DNA of 64,000 nucleotides from Chlamydoabsidia padenii (GCA_025330725.1 JAIWND010000005.1:310001-374000); one strand, 5' to 3'. Shown: positions 22,346-34,741, counted from the stretch's first letter. Program-made: numbers and translations. Notes: generated by a model from the letters alone, not told the origin.

Positions 22346-24302
22346 ATGCCACCACAACAAAATCAGCTCTCCTTGCGACAACGGCTTTCCAAGAAGACAC
22401 TACTAGGGGAAATATCTCTCAACACCAATACATCCACCAACACATCTTTTTCTTCTTTACCTGCCACGAATCCTGATTTCCGACAAATCAATCCTGATTA
22501 TTGGTTGAAAAAGTATCGCAAAGACTTTCCCACCTTCACATTCTTCTTGGACAATCTGGACGACAAACACCAAAAGTCTTTGGAACGAAAAATCATTCTA
22601 CTCGGTGCAGTAAGTTAATCAGTAATGAAACAGGTTTATAAACCATGACGACTAACCAACTGTATCTGCTTTTGTATTCTTCCATAGAAAAGCAAAGCCT
22701 TCTTCAGCAAAGCCTGTACTCACCTAATTACGACAAAACCATTTTATGAAGTGCTTTCATCACCAGGAAAGGCGGCAGATCATGCAATGGTGATCGATTC
22801 ACAGGATCAAGAAAACGTCAAGCAACCATCTGACAATAGGTAAACACACAAAGAGGGCGGGGTTGATACATTATGGTGTGCTTACCTTTTTTTTTTTTTT
22901 TTTGTATCTTGTAGTAGCGATCTGAAAAGTACTTTTGCAAAGGTAAACCAAGGAACATATTGCTAGGTTACATACTAACAGACTTGTATTGCTTTAATTT
23001 ATAGAAACCCAATACAGCCAAGGATCCCTCTCAACAAGCATTTTTTGACACAGCACACAGTTTAGGCATAGAAGTGTGGAGCTTGACAAGTAAGTAACAT
23101 TAAATGGGATCGGGAATAATGTTATAAAGTTTACTAATCCTATTTATTTACTTACTTATCTCTTTCAACAGGAACCCTTTGTGTTGTCAGTGCGCTTATG
23201 AACAAGCGCGCCTCCCATGGGCCAGTCATCGACTCTGGTGCTCCTCACGAAACGCTCAACAAGATGTTATTGGAAGAAAAAAGGTACGGTGTAAGCACGG
23301 GCCATCGCAATGGACAAGCACATCGTCCGACTTTTGTCACCTTCAACAACTATTATGCAAAGGTGGAAGACGTTGCTGGTGTACATTGTCCTATTCTCGT
23401 CAAGGAATTCCCAACACCTGTCTTTGACCCTGACACCCCTGAAAATGAACGTATCTATCCTTGGCCCAAACTCTATGTGATATCCGATGCTCAAGTGCGA
23501 TCTCCTTTCTCTCCTCCTGATCGATCAAAACAAATTCAATCAAAACACCACGTCAATATGAAACCACCTCAACAACAGCCGGCGCACAACATGGCCGGTA
23601 TATCATCTAAAAATTGCATACCTTCAAATACCATTTTATCTCATAACAAACATCAGCATACATTCAACCCATGTCAACAAAATAACCTCCATCCAGAATA
23701 TCAAGAGAACAATCTTCTTGCTCCAGCACTCGGAACACTGGGACCAGCTTCTGCCGATATATCGATCTTGACATCCAAGACACCATTCACCACTAACAGC
23801 ACCAATCAATCCTTCCTCACCCAACGGACCAGATCAATCAGCACCAATCTCACCAACTCACAAACGACTCTACATGCACCAGGGGTTCCTTTGTACGACA
23901 ATGTATCAAGGTTGGATCGACGGATGGTTACTAATCAACGAAAAGGGCTACCGGGTGGTGATGCAAAACATCTGGGTACGGTGGATGATGGCACGGGAAT
24001 ACGATCTGTTGTTGCCGCCAAAGCAGCTCACGATCAAGCTGAAAGACGAAAGAAGGATCTCGCACGGAGGACGGCAAAGGAAAACTCGAAATACTGTGAA
24101 AACTGCGTAGCCTATTATCAGGATTTGGAAAAGGTAATTGATAAAGGGTGCATGAATGATGTTATTAACTCTTTTTTTTGGAATTCTTGAAATGTAGCAT
24201 TTGCAGGAGGAATCTCATCTTGGCTTTGTTAGAGATCAAAACAACTTTAAGGATTTGGACATCGTGCTGGAATCTACCCGAAGATCACATCTTAGAACAT
24301 AA
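22346..24302 (+). CDS. DBF4: Dbf4-like regulatory subunit of the Cdc7 kinase
   Basis: Activator of Cdc7 at replication origins. Six exons join to 531 residues: 22346-22609, 22688-22839, 22915-22942, 23005-23089, 23172-24133, 24198-24302. Three conserved regions are present. First, a BRCT-like N-terminal region (LGAKSKAFFSKACTHLITTK), where KACTHLITTK matches the motif N of Dbf4 proteins. Second, a motif-M-like block (RPTFVTFNNYYAKVEDVAGV..CPILVKEF). Third, the C-terminal DBF zinc finger, KYCENCVAYYQDLEK-HLQEESH, whose Cys2-His2 ligands are split by the last intron. The central part is Asn/Ser/Gln-rich. An E2F-like GGCGGGAAA lies about 90 bp upstream. Confidence 0.9.
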
Positions 24303-24957
24303 TTATAGAACTAGTGATTATCATCTTTTTTGCTTAGATATTATTAGGATCTTGTCCCGTAGTTAACTTGATTAATAAATACTCATTTAATAAAAATTGA
24401 TATTTGTCTTCTATACATTGGTCTACATAAAAACTACTAGAATCGGGCAAAGGGGATGTCTGGGATGAACGGGATTGAGAACGGATGTTCCGCTGGTGTG
24501 CGGTTGACGGGATTTAAATTTTATTTTTTCTTTCTTGTTCGAGATGAGCGACCATTTACTAACTCATATCCCATCTTGAGCTTTACTTAACTGGCACAAG
24601 ACTCTGGACGCTTGGCTTTTTTTTTTTTAGTAAAGCCTGTTGTGCATGCAATTGGGGGGGGGGGAATAGACCTTTTTATTCATTAGCGTCGCCAAGTCCT
24701 GTTTCACATCAACAAGGCCATGGTTTTCAATCCCCGATTTATGCAAAAAAGGCACGACTTGTGGATGAACATATCATATATGTAGTAGTCTTTATTAAAG
24801 TAGATATAGATCCTAGTGTTTTATTACATTTCCGATATTAAGGCTATAAAAGTAGTAGATGTGATGAGTATGAAGGGGGATGGTTAAATTACAAATGATT
24901 AATGTTTATGTAAAATGCAAGTACAATTAAATGAATGAGGGTGAGTGTATATGGGGA
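24303..24957. other. Convergent intergenic region
   Basis: Between the 3' ends of the Dbf4-like and PIP-kinase genes. It contains AATAAA-type signals near 24377, a CGGGATTTAAA element at 24508-24518 and a G run near 24654. No gene was seen. Confidence 0.6.
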
Positions 24958-25291
24958 CTAAGTATGTTGATAATTTTGGATTCCCTTTTCCATAAACTGT
25001 AAGAATCGGTGACCATAAATGTTGGGCGGTACAGAAGAGATTGTGTTCTAAATTCAAAAAACAAAAGAGACAGTTAATATAATAAATGGTCATCATGTAT
25101 CGAGATCCCTTTACCTTATCTTGAGTGATACTTTTCCAGATATGTTCGGATCGTTTGACAAAGTTGTATGGGGTGAGAATATCGATGATACCAATAAAGT
25201 ACAAGAGATCCGAGTCTTCATCATGGCGATCACTACTTTGGAATCCACCATTGTCGGCATAAAATACACAATGCCGTCTTCTATTGTTTTA

Positions 25292-25337
<46 letters not shown>

Positions 25338-27424
25338 TGTTAGTTAAATGTTTTTCTTTTTATTAACAAAAGACGAGTACTTACTCTTGCGATAGCCGTG
25401 AGTTATCCATCAAGGAAACAAGACTTTTCGTGTACTTGACCGCCTTAAATTTCGATGACTGCCGTTCCAAACCATGACTGCGCGTCTATGACACAAATAA
25501 AAGCAAAAAAGGTTTCTTTATTAGTATGCTATTCGATCTCCCCTCCCCTCCTCCTTTTTTTTTTCGCATACCTCGATCAATTGAAGCCTTTGGTCCCGAT
25601 ACCGTTCGTCGTTTCCTTTTTCTATCACATGGATCCCGATCAACAAGCTATAATCCATAATGTTAAGGCGTATCAAAGTCTAACAAAAAAGAGAGAGAGA
25701 GTGGGGTCATTGTTTTTGTTTTGATTCAGTACTTGATTTACTTACATCGACATCTTTCCGAAGTTGTGTGAGAAGAAAGTGCCTTTTTTCAGGTCCCAAT
25801 TCGAGTTTCATGTTCCGATTCACCCAGTTCTGATCCTTCATGACAGCATAAGGATTCTTGTTGATTTCTTCGTCCATAGTAAGTCGTCCAAAGGTTGATC
25901 CCTTGAGATCATAGGTTTCGTGCACGTTTTTGTTGGGAGGAAAGACGTTGCCCATGACCACAAAGTGTATTTTCCGCCCGTGAGGTAGTTTGATTCTGTG
26001 GAGACCATATATACGACAGAGAAGAGTATTAGGGTTTCTCTTGACATGCTATAAGATGTACAGTTTTTTTTTTTAAAAAAAAAAAAAAAAGGAAGGAGGT
26101 GAGTCAAGTCGTCCTTTGCGATCTTTTTATCTTTACAAACCTACATCATAATAGTCCATAAGGATCTTTCGCATAAAAATATGTTCGGAATGGTGGATGG
26201 TCTTGATAATAAAACGATAGTCTCGAGAGTAATAAAAGAAGCAGCCGCTTTTCCCAGGTGATCCAAGTTCCGATAAGATATATTTATGCGTCAAGGACAT
26301 CTAAACAGAGGAGGAGAGAGGGAGAAATTAGAGTTAATAAGAGGTTATTTTGCTTTCGTTAAAAAAGGTTACGTACCAAGTAATCAGCAGCATCAATATG
26401 GAAGATTTCTCGAAGATACCGAAAGACCCATGGCGCATAATCCTTGAATTTGAAGTCGTATTTAACACCAGGCGTGAGTTCATTCCCTGTGCTTTTCATT
26501 GTAAGAAAATTTTGTTAGTATCTGTTTTCCTTTCCTACCCCATCACTTACACATCAAATACCAGTTTATGAGCAGCAGTAAAATCATCTTTGACCAGATC
26601 CCGTCGTATCTTCGCCGAGACTCGTCCTACTGCAATTCGAATCCCTGTCAACATATCATACCTATTCAAGTAATGAATAAAAACAAGAGTCAGTGTATTG
26701 TATAGATAAAAAGATTAGAATCATCATATACTTACATTAGTTGATAATTTCGATGACCTTCAGCTACCCGTGTCCCAATCTTAACTTGATCATCTTCATC
26801 ATCGGTATCTGCATAATGTTTCCTTCGCCTTGATCGTCGAGCAGCCCGTCGAGCAGCAATTTCAGCCTCCAACACCGCTTCTTCTTCATCATCCAAAGGT
26901 CCAAGATCGATCCGAGCGCCACCGGTACTGGAAGCCATAGAAGGGGACCGGTAATTTGCTGTAGACGTAATGGAGGTTCGACGATCAGTTTGTATCGTAA
27001 GAGGAGGCTGTTTCATCTTCTTGTTGGGTGTTTGAGTAGCACTGGACATGGCTTCGGGTGGAGTGGCTGCAGTAATAGTAGTTGTTGGTACACAAGGTAG
27101 AGTGTCAAAATAGCTGGTGTTGTTTGTTCGACTGGTTGGTTGGTTAGGTGCTAATGAGGGGTCGACCATCCAAGGGGTGTTGGTGGCTTTATCCAGGGAG
27201 AGATCGGAGAGTTCTTGAGGAGGATCAGAAGGTTCGAATGAGGTTTTATCAATAGGTGAATCAAGTTGTTGTTGTTGTTGTTGCTGTTGTTGTTGATCAG
27301 GGCAAGTCAACGTAACAGAGTCATGAGATTGTCGGAGGCCTGGAGGAAGAGATGGTGAAAGTAGTCCGCCACAATCTGTGTTTTTTTCAGGTAATATTTG
27401 GGTTGCACAAGCTGAAAATGGCAT
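24958..27424 (-). CDS. MSS4: Phosphatidylinositol-4-phosphate 5-kinase
   Basis: Makes PtdIns(4,5)P2 at the plasma membrane, feeding actin, endocytic and signalling pathways. Nine exons join to 612 residues: 26736-27424, 26551-26661, 26377-26491, 26145-26300, 25746-26048, 25572-25679, 25385-25485, 25115-25280, 24958-25047. The N-terminal 230 residues are low-complexity with a Gln run and an Arg-rich patch ([12 protein letters not shown]). The kinase core starts at [20 protein letters not shown]. Marks: [30 protein letters not shown] (catalytic Lys), [36 protein letters not shown] (type-specific IID loop) and the activation/C-terminal [10 protein letters not shown]. The intron between exons 7 and 8 holds a 43-base homopolymer. 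A TTCAAATCCCGC element lies about 175 bp upstream. Confidence 0.94.
25293..25335. repeat. Homopolymer A tract (43), intronic
   Basis: Run of 43 A on the plus strand; in the sense of the PIP-kinase gene it is a T run just before the exon 8 acceptor. Confidence 0.9.
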
Positions 27425-27595
27425 GACAGATACAAACAGTAAAACACAGCAAGATAAGAGTGAATGTTTAATAAAGTATAAGATGAGGGATATATAATAG
27501 TCAAATCGAATGCAAACAAATTAATTAGGGGAATGGAAAGAAAAGAAGGAAAAGTACAATTTCCCTTTTTTTTTTTTCTACCAAAAGAAAATATT

Positions 27596-27607
27596 TTCAA
27601 ATCCCGC
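27596..27607 (-). promoter_or_regulatory. GCGGGATTTGAA element
   Basis: Perfect copy, 172 bp upstream of the PIP-kinase start and in the same orientation as that gene. Confidence 0.55.
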
Positions 27608-27758
27608 TTCTCATTTTTCAACTCCATCCACCAATGCCTGAGAGTCCCCATTACACACACTAGGCATGAATGATAATAAAAAATATACTTTATTTACAAC
27701 AAATGAGAGTTTATAACAATATACAGTAGTAAGAAAACTATTCTATAAAAAAGGATTG

Positions 27759-29190
27759 TCAGATGATGGGCCTCTCATTGTCCAAAGTAACCAAAGATGA
27801 TGTCACCGAATGTGCACTAGAAGAAGACCCATGTGTTGCCAAATCCAAAGAAGCTTTCCATAGTTTGCACATCATTTCCGCCAAACCATCAAAACCTATT
27901 TTACTTGTTTTCCTATTCGCCATTTCACAAGAGAATTTTAATGCCGTCAAGGCATGGAGATTCCGGTTGAGGCAAAAGATGATGCCAGCAATAAAAGTAT
28001 CATTGGCTCCGGAAGGGTCAATCACATCACGTACAGGAATAGCAGAAGCATGAATAAGCTCTTCAGCGCTTAATAGACAAGTGGCTCCACCTTCACCCCA
28101 GTTACAAAACAATAGAGACCTATCATCAACAAGGGAAAGAGTTTTAGTTGCATGACCCGATTTCAAATACCGACCTTACCCACATTTGCATTGAGAATAG
28201 ATAGACCGCAAAAAGTCCTTGGGATGATAAAAATGCCTTGATTGTGCAAATGACTTTAGGAAAAATAAAACATCAGCCTAAAATAGACAGGTGATTAGTA
28301 GTACTGTATTTCTTTTACCGTCGTCAATGAAGACATTACCTTTGGTAGTAGTAAATCAATGTCAGGAAGATCGGGATTCACAAAGTCGATTGAGATGGTG
28401 AGTTGTGATCGCCAGCCTTCTAGAGTCGCTTTAGTTTCCAACCAATCTATTTGATCCAATACATTACGTGTCACCTTGCATTCAAAGTGGACCCAAGAGT
28501 AAGGCGGTTGTTTATCCACCATCATGTTCCCATTGGTCCTATTATTAAAGTTTTGTATGAATTCATCCACTGTAAGATCAATAGGACTAAAAAAAAAAAA
28601 AAAAAAAAAAAAAGAGAGAGAGAGACAAGGTTAGTGACATTCATGTTAACATGTTATAATGGGACTTGCTCGTTATAAGAAATCACAGTTCGTGATTTAT
28701 GGTCATCATTGTAAATGATACTAGTGGATGCAAGTGGTGATTTTCGATAGGTACATGTGCTGATGTTGATCCCCCTTTTTTCCAACGATGAAACAAGTTT
28801 ACTATAATAATATAAAAATTAATCAATCAATAGATTATTACTATTCATGCCTTGTTACCTTGAATCGGCTTTGTTACCCAGACAAGACATGACATATGGG
28901 TCCAAACGTGGGAATTGAGATAGTACTTGAGCCATGTTGCAAATACTGCCACCTTGTCGTTGTATTCTATTACGTGCACTTATTTGTTCGCCTTCATTAG
29001 GATACTTGTCAATATAAAATATGGTTTCTTCATAGATCTGTCCGACAAGTAGAATGTTGATCGTCGAGAGTGGTGTACTGGGTGTAGAGTGCAAATGACT
29101 ACTCTCGGCTTGTTCCGATTCCACTGATGGTGTTATTGTAATAGGTTTGTAGGTTTCTATTCGTGATCTTTGTCGATGGAAGGAAAACAT
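27759..29190 (-). CDS. pfkB-family sugar kinase, ketohexokinase-like
   Basis: Ribokinase fold, 389 residues in five exons: 28859-29190, 28670-28801, 28340-28586, 28180-28277, 27759-28119. Order: Ser/Thr-rich leader, ILLVGQIYEETIFYID (first strand), GEQISARNRIQRQGGSICN sugar-binding segment, YSWVHFECKVTRNVL, ADVLFF, NWGEGGATCLLS, the C-terminal DPSGANDTFIAG motif and MANRKTSKIGFDGL. The layout and the final GFDG block resemble ketohexokinase, which phosphorylates fructose to fructose-1-phosphate, more than ribokinase or adenosine kinase. Oddities: the catalytic D-x-x-GAGD motif reads GAND (AAT codon), and intron 2 (28587-28669) only fits the frame with a GC donor (GCAAGT). A divergent neighbour starts 173 bp away. 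The substrate is inferred. Confidence 0.78.
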
Positions 29191-29256
29191 GGTGAAAGAG
29201 AGGTGGAAAAGGGAAATACTTTTCTTTTTTTTTTTTTTTTTTTTGTGCATGTAAAG

Positions 29257-29270
29257 TTTAAATTCCCGCC
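29257..29270 (-). promoter_or_regulatory. GGCGGGAATTTAAA element in a divergent promoter
   Basis: Sits 67 bp upstream of the ketohexokinase-like start and about 95 bp upstream of the TCP11-like start; combines an E2F-like GGCGGGAA with the ATTTAAA half of the recurrent element. Confidence 0.45.
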
Positions 29271-29362
29271 ACTTACTGATTCGCCGATCTTTTCTGGAAA
29301 AGCTTACAAAGCGGGTCCATTCTTTTTCTTTTCTTCTCCTTCTTTCCCCCCATTTAATCCTC

Positions 29363-31111
29363 ATGGCCTCTCATTCAGTACCTCTCACCACCATCAAACA
29401 TGCACTCAGTATTATAGACGACTGGTTTGATTCTCATCGACAAGCTGTTACTTCTTTGGATCGCCTTGCTTTAGAAGAAACTTGGAATGCCTATTACACC
29501 GTTGCTGAAGTCTGCAAATCCACCCCAATCTCTCCATCTCTCCTGGCAACTCATCTCTCTACACTCTATCTGGAAACGGTGCGTTTACAACAATGTGTAC
29601 TTGGCCTTGACCCACAATATCAACTCACGACTAATCCTCTCACCACACTCTTGACACAACTGAAACAGGTAATTGAGCAATACGAAACACCCAGTCAGGT
29701 CCAACAGCTCATGGAGACGGCGGAACAAATCGGTCACACTACTGATCAGTTGACCAATCACTCCATCCCTTCCTCACCAACTCCACGACCACAAAATCTA
29801 CCAGACACAACAATGATCAGCGGTGAACAGTTGGAACGACTCTTATCGGGTTATGCCTCGGATGGACTGTCCAAGGAACAGTTGGCTCATGAAGTCTTGA
29901 TGGATCCCGATTTTACTCTACAGAAATCAAAACCTGCTAGTGAACTGGAACAACGTATCGACAGTATTGCACGCCGAGCCTTCTTTGACAGTATCAACGA
30001 CGCTATTGAACAAGGTGGACCTCAACAACTCATAGACATTGTATTACCTCTTTTACAAGACATCAAATCCCGTCTAATCTCCTTTGTACCGGTGGGATCG
30101 ACACTGCATCGTACTATTAACGATGGATTGGACTTGGCTCTGCTGGAACAACAAATGAAACAAGGTGGGTTTGAACTGGACAAGGTGATTCGTTTCAGTT
30201 TGGACATGATGTTACAGATGGCAGCACCTATTCGTGACGATGCAATTCAACAGATTGGAACTAGTACTCTCCAACAACATCGTGGGCATCAATTACGACT
30301 GATCTTGGAAACATTGGAATTAATGTCTTTGGACTTGATGAACTTTCGACTCAAGGCACTTCGACCTCATTTGGTATCTGTGGCGGTGGAGTATGAACAC
30401 GATGGGTTTGCTAAAGCCATTGCCCAGGGCACAGTGGGATTGATCAAGACACGACAATGGGTGCAGCAAAGTATGGAACGATTGGTGAATAGAAGATCCG
30501 AACAAACGAATGGATCGTCTTTGGCAGCAAAGGACGTGGTGGAAGAAGGGTATATTGGACTGTTCACGGCAACAACAGCATGGACTCGATTGACATGTCC
30601 CGAAACGGTATTATTGGATATCGATCGAATCGTCACTTTTCAGAACGACTGGCAAGAGGTGACAATCGTGGCGGCCTTGGCAATGTTGGGAAGAAATGCT
30701 GGAATTAGGGACATTAAATCATTCACAAAACGGCTCTTTTTGTTACTCAAGGATACCAAGGATACCAAAGGAGTTACGTTGGAACATCTCTCTTTGGAAA
30801 TGGAACGGGCACTATCGACTGACGTGGGTGACGAAAGGAAGCAATGGATTCGATCTATGGTGGAGAAAACACTCTCTCATCAGGACCCTCTTTATCGTCT
30901 TTTGGCTCAACGCACGGCATCTGTTATTCGCCATCAACTTTCGAAGGGTGTTTTTGTGGATGATGCTGCTCTTTTGCAATCTGGATTGGAACCGGTACGT
31001 CCCCAATTGCTGGCTCTTTGTACACGTGTCAGACTATTTTCTGAGCACAATTACCGTGTTTATGCATCTTGGTATCATGATTTGGTGGCCGATTTAAAAG
31101 GTGAATCCTAA
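29363..31111 (+). CDS. SOK1: TCP11/Sok1-family protein
   Basis: Single-exon gene of 582 residues. The central region FFDSINDAIEQGGPQQLIDI followed by LLQDIKSRLISFVP, DLALLEQQMKQGGFELDKVI, MLQMAAPIRDDAI and LMSLDLMNFRLKALRPHL follows the T-complex-11 domain pattern (a TCP11/Sok1 PF05794-type helical protein). In budding yeast Sok1 is linked to cAMP/PKA signalling as a high-copy suppressor; in animals TCP11 proteins act in PKA-linked sperm function. The N-terminus is helical and Gln-rich. No catalytic motif and no membrane segment is present. It shares a short promoter with the divergent ketohexokinase-like gene. The family is assigned from pattern recall, not by search. Confidence 0.75.
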   Translation: MASHSVPLTTIKHALSIIDDWFDSHRQAVTSLDRLALEETWNAYYTVAEVCKSTPISPSLLATHLSTLYLETVRLQQCVLGLDPQYQLTTNPLTTLLTQLKQVIEQYETPSQVQQLMETAEQIGHTTDQLTNHSIPSSPTPRPQNLPDTTMISGEQLERLLSGYASDGLSKEQLAHEVLMDPDFTLQKSKPASELEQRIDSIARRAFFDSINDAIEQGGPQQLIDIVLPLLQDIKSRLISFVPVGSTLHRTINDGLDLALLEQQMKQGGFELDKVIRFSLDMMLQMAAPIRDDAIQQIGTSTLQQHRGHQLRLILETLELMSLDLMNFRLKALRPHLVSVAVEYEHDGFAKAIAQGTVGLIKTRQWVQQSMERLVNRRSEQTNGSSLAAKDVVEEGYIGLFTATTAWTRLTCPETVLLDIDRIVTFQNDWQEVTIVAALAMLGRNAGIRDIKSFTKRLFLLLKDTKDTKGVTLEHLSLEMERALSTDVGDERKQWIRSMVEKTLSHQDPLYRLLAQRTASVIRHQLSKGVFVDDAALLQSGLEPVRPQLLALCTRVRLFSEHNYRVYASWYHDLVADLKGES

Positions 31112-31348
31112 TGTTTTGCTTTGGTTTTAGGTTTTATTAGTCATATAGATGTCATTCATTAGGTAGTATAGTATAGTTGTATTATACATGTGTATACCCT
31201 TCTTCACCCTTATTTTTGGGATCTTCTACCTTCCCCGCCCTGTTTGCTTTTAAATAAAGACTTATAAATCATGCATATGATATCAGAATATAAATAAAAT
31301 ACCTGTATCTTTTTTCAACCTCTTTTTATCCTTGTCTTTGTCTCCACT

Positions 31349-33188
31349 ATGATTAGCTTTCTTTTGTTTTTTATTCTGGGACTATGCTGTCAGGTCATCC
31401 AGGCAGAAAAAATCATGGTTTCTCCTCAAATGGATCCTCGAACGCCCAAGAAAATTGGATTCGGTGCGGTCGGTGGTGGGTCGTCACACTACATGTGGGT
31501 GATGGAAATTCTTCAAGAACTACACACTCGTGGGTACACCTCGACACTTTATACCAGAGTAAGTCATAAAAAAGCGCATTCATATATATGTCAAGGCTGA
31601 TGAACTGACTTGCTTATAGGATGACAGTATTCGTTTTGCGAAAGAGTATCCTAATATTCAAACCCAGTCTATAGGGGGTGAACACAGTTTATTTACTCTC
31701 AAGCTCAGAAAATCCTCCAAAGTTCATTCTTACACTGATCACTCCATTGACAATCCTATATTTTCTGTGAAGACCCGATTACCTCTTCTACTCGCCAACT
31801 ATTCGAGTGGTAAGTCTGTCATGCATGCACTTGTCGGAGTTGTTCATAAAAAGGAAATCACTAACATCTCTTTAATTTAGAATACAACGAGTATAAATCC
31901 ATCATTGAGAGTAATAAAATGGATTTAATGATTTGTGACATGTTTGCTTTTGCCTGTATGGACGCGACTTCTGCATCCAAGATTCCTTTGATAGTTACAT
32001 CAACGGTGGCCTATTCGCAAGGTAAGTCGACGGGATTTGAAATAATTTGATGATTCAAATACCGCTATTTAAACTTGCTTTTTTTTTTTCCATTTCCCCT
32101 TCTCTCACTTTTTTTTTTTATTATTCTTTCTTTTAGACACCACCACAGGCTATGTCAACAACATGGTGCAATCCTTCTTCATTCCTACCACCGAAACAAT
32201 GACACTATGGGAACGACTGGTGTACTTCTTTTACCGGGTGTATGGTCCATTAAAAGCTCGTCAACTTGACCACCCTACTCATGCCTTTCAAAAACAGCAA
32301 GGCATTCCATTAATCGACAGCTTACACAAGGCACCAGAGGATGCGTATAAACTGATCAATAACATGTTTGGCTTGGAAGCGCCTCGTCCTTTGGGTCCAT
32401 TGGCACAATTGGTGGGACCGATTTTACGCCAACAATACGACAGTCTCACGCCGGATCTGACGACTTTTTTGGATAGCCATCCTCGGGTAGCCTATGTTGC
32501 GTTTGGACAGCACGCTATCCCCAGCGAACAAGATATGGATTTGATCATGCAAGCACTAAAGACAAACCTGGAAGCAGGACATCTGGATGCCGTAATCTGG
32601 GCATCTCCCACCCACCCGACCAACACTGGACTGCAGCATATCCTTGTCACCAAATGGGCTCCTCAATTCGCCATTTTGCAACATCCTTCGACCGTCCTGT
32701 TTGTGACGCATGGCGGGGCAGGATCCGTCCATGAAGCCTTATATAACAAGGTACCCTTATTTGTGTTCCCCTTCTTTGGTGATCAACCGGTGACGGCGCG
32801 AATGGTGCGGCAACAAGAGCTGGGTGATTACATTGACACGATTGGAATGCAGTATACAAAGGTGACATTGGATGATATCACGTTTAGGATCAGGCGTGTG
32901 TTGACGGATCCAACAATTCAACAAAGAGTGTCTATGTTTGGTCAGAGTATGCAGATCAGGGCGCTTCATGCTGTACAGCGGGCAGCTGATGTGGTGGAAG
33001 AAATGACAGTGGGGGCTATGGGCGGCAAGGTGCTTCATCTGTCTGATGTGGGAAGGCAACTCTCGTGGGCGAAACGACATAACGTCGATTTGGTAGCTGT
33101 GGTGGTAGGCTTCTTTATTGGTATGACTTGGCTTGGTTTGACAATGGCACGATGGGTCATGCTCTCTAAGAAAATCAAGACATTGTGA
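31349..33188 (+). CDS. Membrane-anchored UDP-glycosyltransferase (GT1)
   Basis: Transfers sugar from a UDP-sugar to a small lipophilic acceptor, probably in the ER lumen. Four exons give 530 residues: 31349-31558, 31620-31809, 31881-32021, 32137-33188. N-terminal signal sequence (FLLFFILGLCCQVIQA), then GAVGGGSSHYMWVMEILQEL with the likely catalytic His. The UDP-sugar signature is clear: WAPQFAILQHPSTVLFVTHG, GGAGSVHEALYNKVP and FFGDQPVTARMV. It ends with a single membrane helix (DLVAVVVGFFIGMTWLGLTM) and a basic tail KKIKTL, the type I ER topology of animal and fungal UGTs. Acceptor unknown; sterols or xenobiotics are plausible. Intron 3 holds a perfect CGGGATTTGAA. Confidence 0.9.
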
Positions 33189-33447
33189 TCCCTCCCCCTT
33201 CCTCTCGAACAAATAGAATAATTTCTTCTAGTCCAATAGTTTATTTGATTAATTCAATTAATAAAAACTACTTTTATGTATAAACAAAACAATTGTGTAT
33301 ATCCATCAAAATAACATGATCATCTTTATTTGCAGTTACAATATCTTGTATACAGTACATCCATCCAAATAACACCATCATCTTTATTTCCAACGTTAAC
33401 AAGGGTAAGATAACTAACTATAACTTGATTCTATTTTGTATGTATCA

Positions 33448-34474
33448 CTATTTTTGAGCCAGTTCACTTCCAATTTTGTAGTTCAAGATCTTATTCCAGT
33501 CCAACTTGTTTCTTGTCAAAGGAAGAGCCCGGCGTAATCCTTTGAAGGTATCTTCGGCAAGGTCATTATAGCTTTCATTCATGGAGGATTGATAACGTTT
33601 ATCAAAAGTGGCAATGTTCTTGATGATCATGTTTGCCAATTTTGACGCATCCTATGTTAATCCACTAGTCAGTCATACCATGCAACATGTCCCATGTGGT
33701 CATATTTTATACTAGTACTTTACCTCGTTTTTGGTGATGGATGCTTCAAATTGTTTATCAGCATTCAGTTGTACATTACCATCTTCATAGTAATGAACAG
33801 TGACCTTGGTTGTTCCTTTCAAGTCGCCAGTTTGGGTATCATATGTCCAGACCGCACGCCATCTGCCGTTCCAGTAGTTGTTGGGGTTGTATTTGTTGTC
33901 TACGATGGCCAAGATGATTTGTTGTTCGTTGGTATATACAGTCAGTACACCTTCAGGGTAATGGTCTTTCACATAAGTCGAGGCTTCTTCATCAATAGCC
34001 GTACTATTATCACAAAGAGAAACATGTTAGTTTTCATTGATCCTATTGCTTCCCCCTTTGTTCTTACCGCAAGTCATCTAGTGTTTCGTCCACTGGATGG
34101 GTTTCCAAACCATCAGCTATCAAGCGCATATGGTCAAAAGTAAAGGACTTTTTCGATCGAGGATCAAGATAACGGTCGCCCACCTTGTTGTATTTAGATA
34201 TAATGACAGGATAGTCCAAACCAGGTGGTGTCACAGTAATGTGTTGTTCGGTGTTGTATTGTTCCAAAGCACTGAGAATACCATCTTGAAGAGCTTCGTC
34301 ATCGTTCACCAATGTACGAACATCTACAAAGTAACAAAACACGTCAGTTTTACGGTCAATAAAAGTAAGCTTTTATATTTTACCATTAAACACATCATTG
34401 ACTTCACCAGGTGGACTTGATAGTAAAAAGTCAGAGGCAATTTCGACCTTCCTTTCAGTAGAGATGTTATCCAT
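33448..34474 (-). CDS. CAP1: F-actin capping protein alpha subunit
   Basis: Alpha subunit of the CapZ heterodimer that caps actin barbed ends. Four exons join to 276 residues: 34384-34474, 34068-34323, 33724-34003, 33448-33651. Marks in order: RKVEIASDFLLSSPPGEVND at the N-terminus, the central GDRYLDPRSKKSFTFDHMRL, NPNNYWNGRWRAVWTYD and the C-terminal FKGLRRALPLTRNKLDWNK, where the basic LRRALP..R..DW tentacle binds actin. All are hallmark CAPZA segments and the length is normal. A CGGTATTTGAA variant lies about 85 bp upstream. Confidence 0.95.
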
Positions 34475-34557
34475 TGTTATATAGTTTATAGCAGAAAAGA
34501 GGGAAAAGAGAGAGGTCCAAGATTAATTTTTTTTTTTTTTCTCCATCTGGCGAGAAA

Positions 34558-34570
34558 ATCGGTATTTGAA
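34558..34570 (+). promoter_or_regulatory. ATCGGTATTTGAA variant element
   Basis: One mismatch from the recurrent element, between the divergent capping-protein and seven-helix genes. Confidence 0.35.
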
Positions 34571-34741
34571 ATGTTGTAAAGTGCCACGGATTTCTTTTTC
34601 TCTTTCTTTCTTTTTTAACACTCTTCCACGTTTCTTAATTCGCCATGTTTCAATTTGACAGAAACAACTGGGACTTGTCTTCCTTTATTTATTTGTCATC
34701 TTGACACACCTTATACACGACAATATCAACTCAATATATGC

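Noticed and set aside
32757..33212. 151-codon minus-strand ORF inside the UGT gene
   Set aside because: Opposite to the UDP-sugar signature and membrane anchor; shadow frame.
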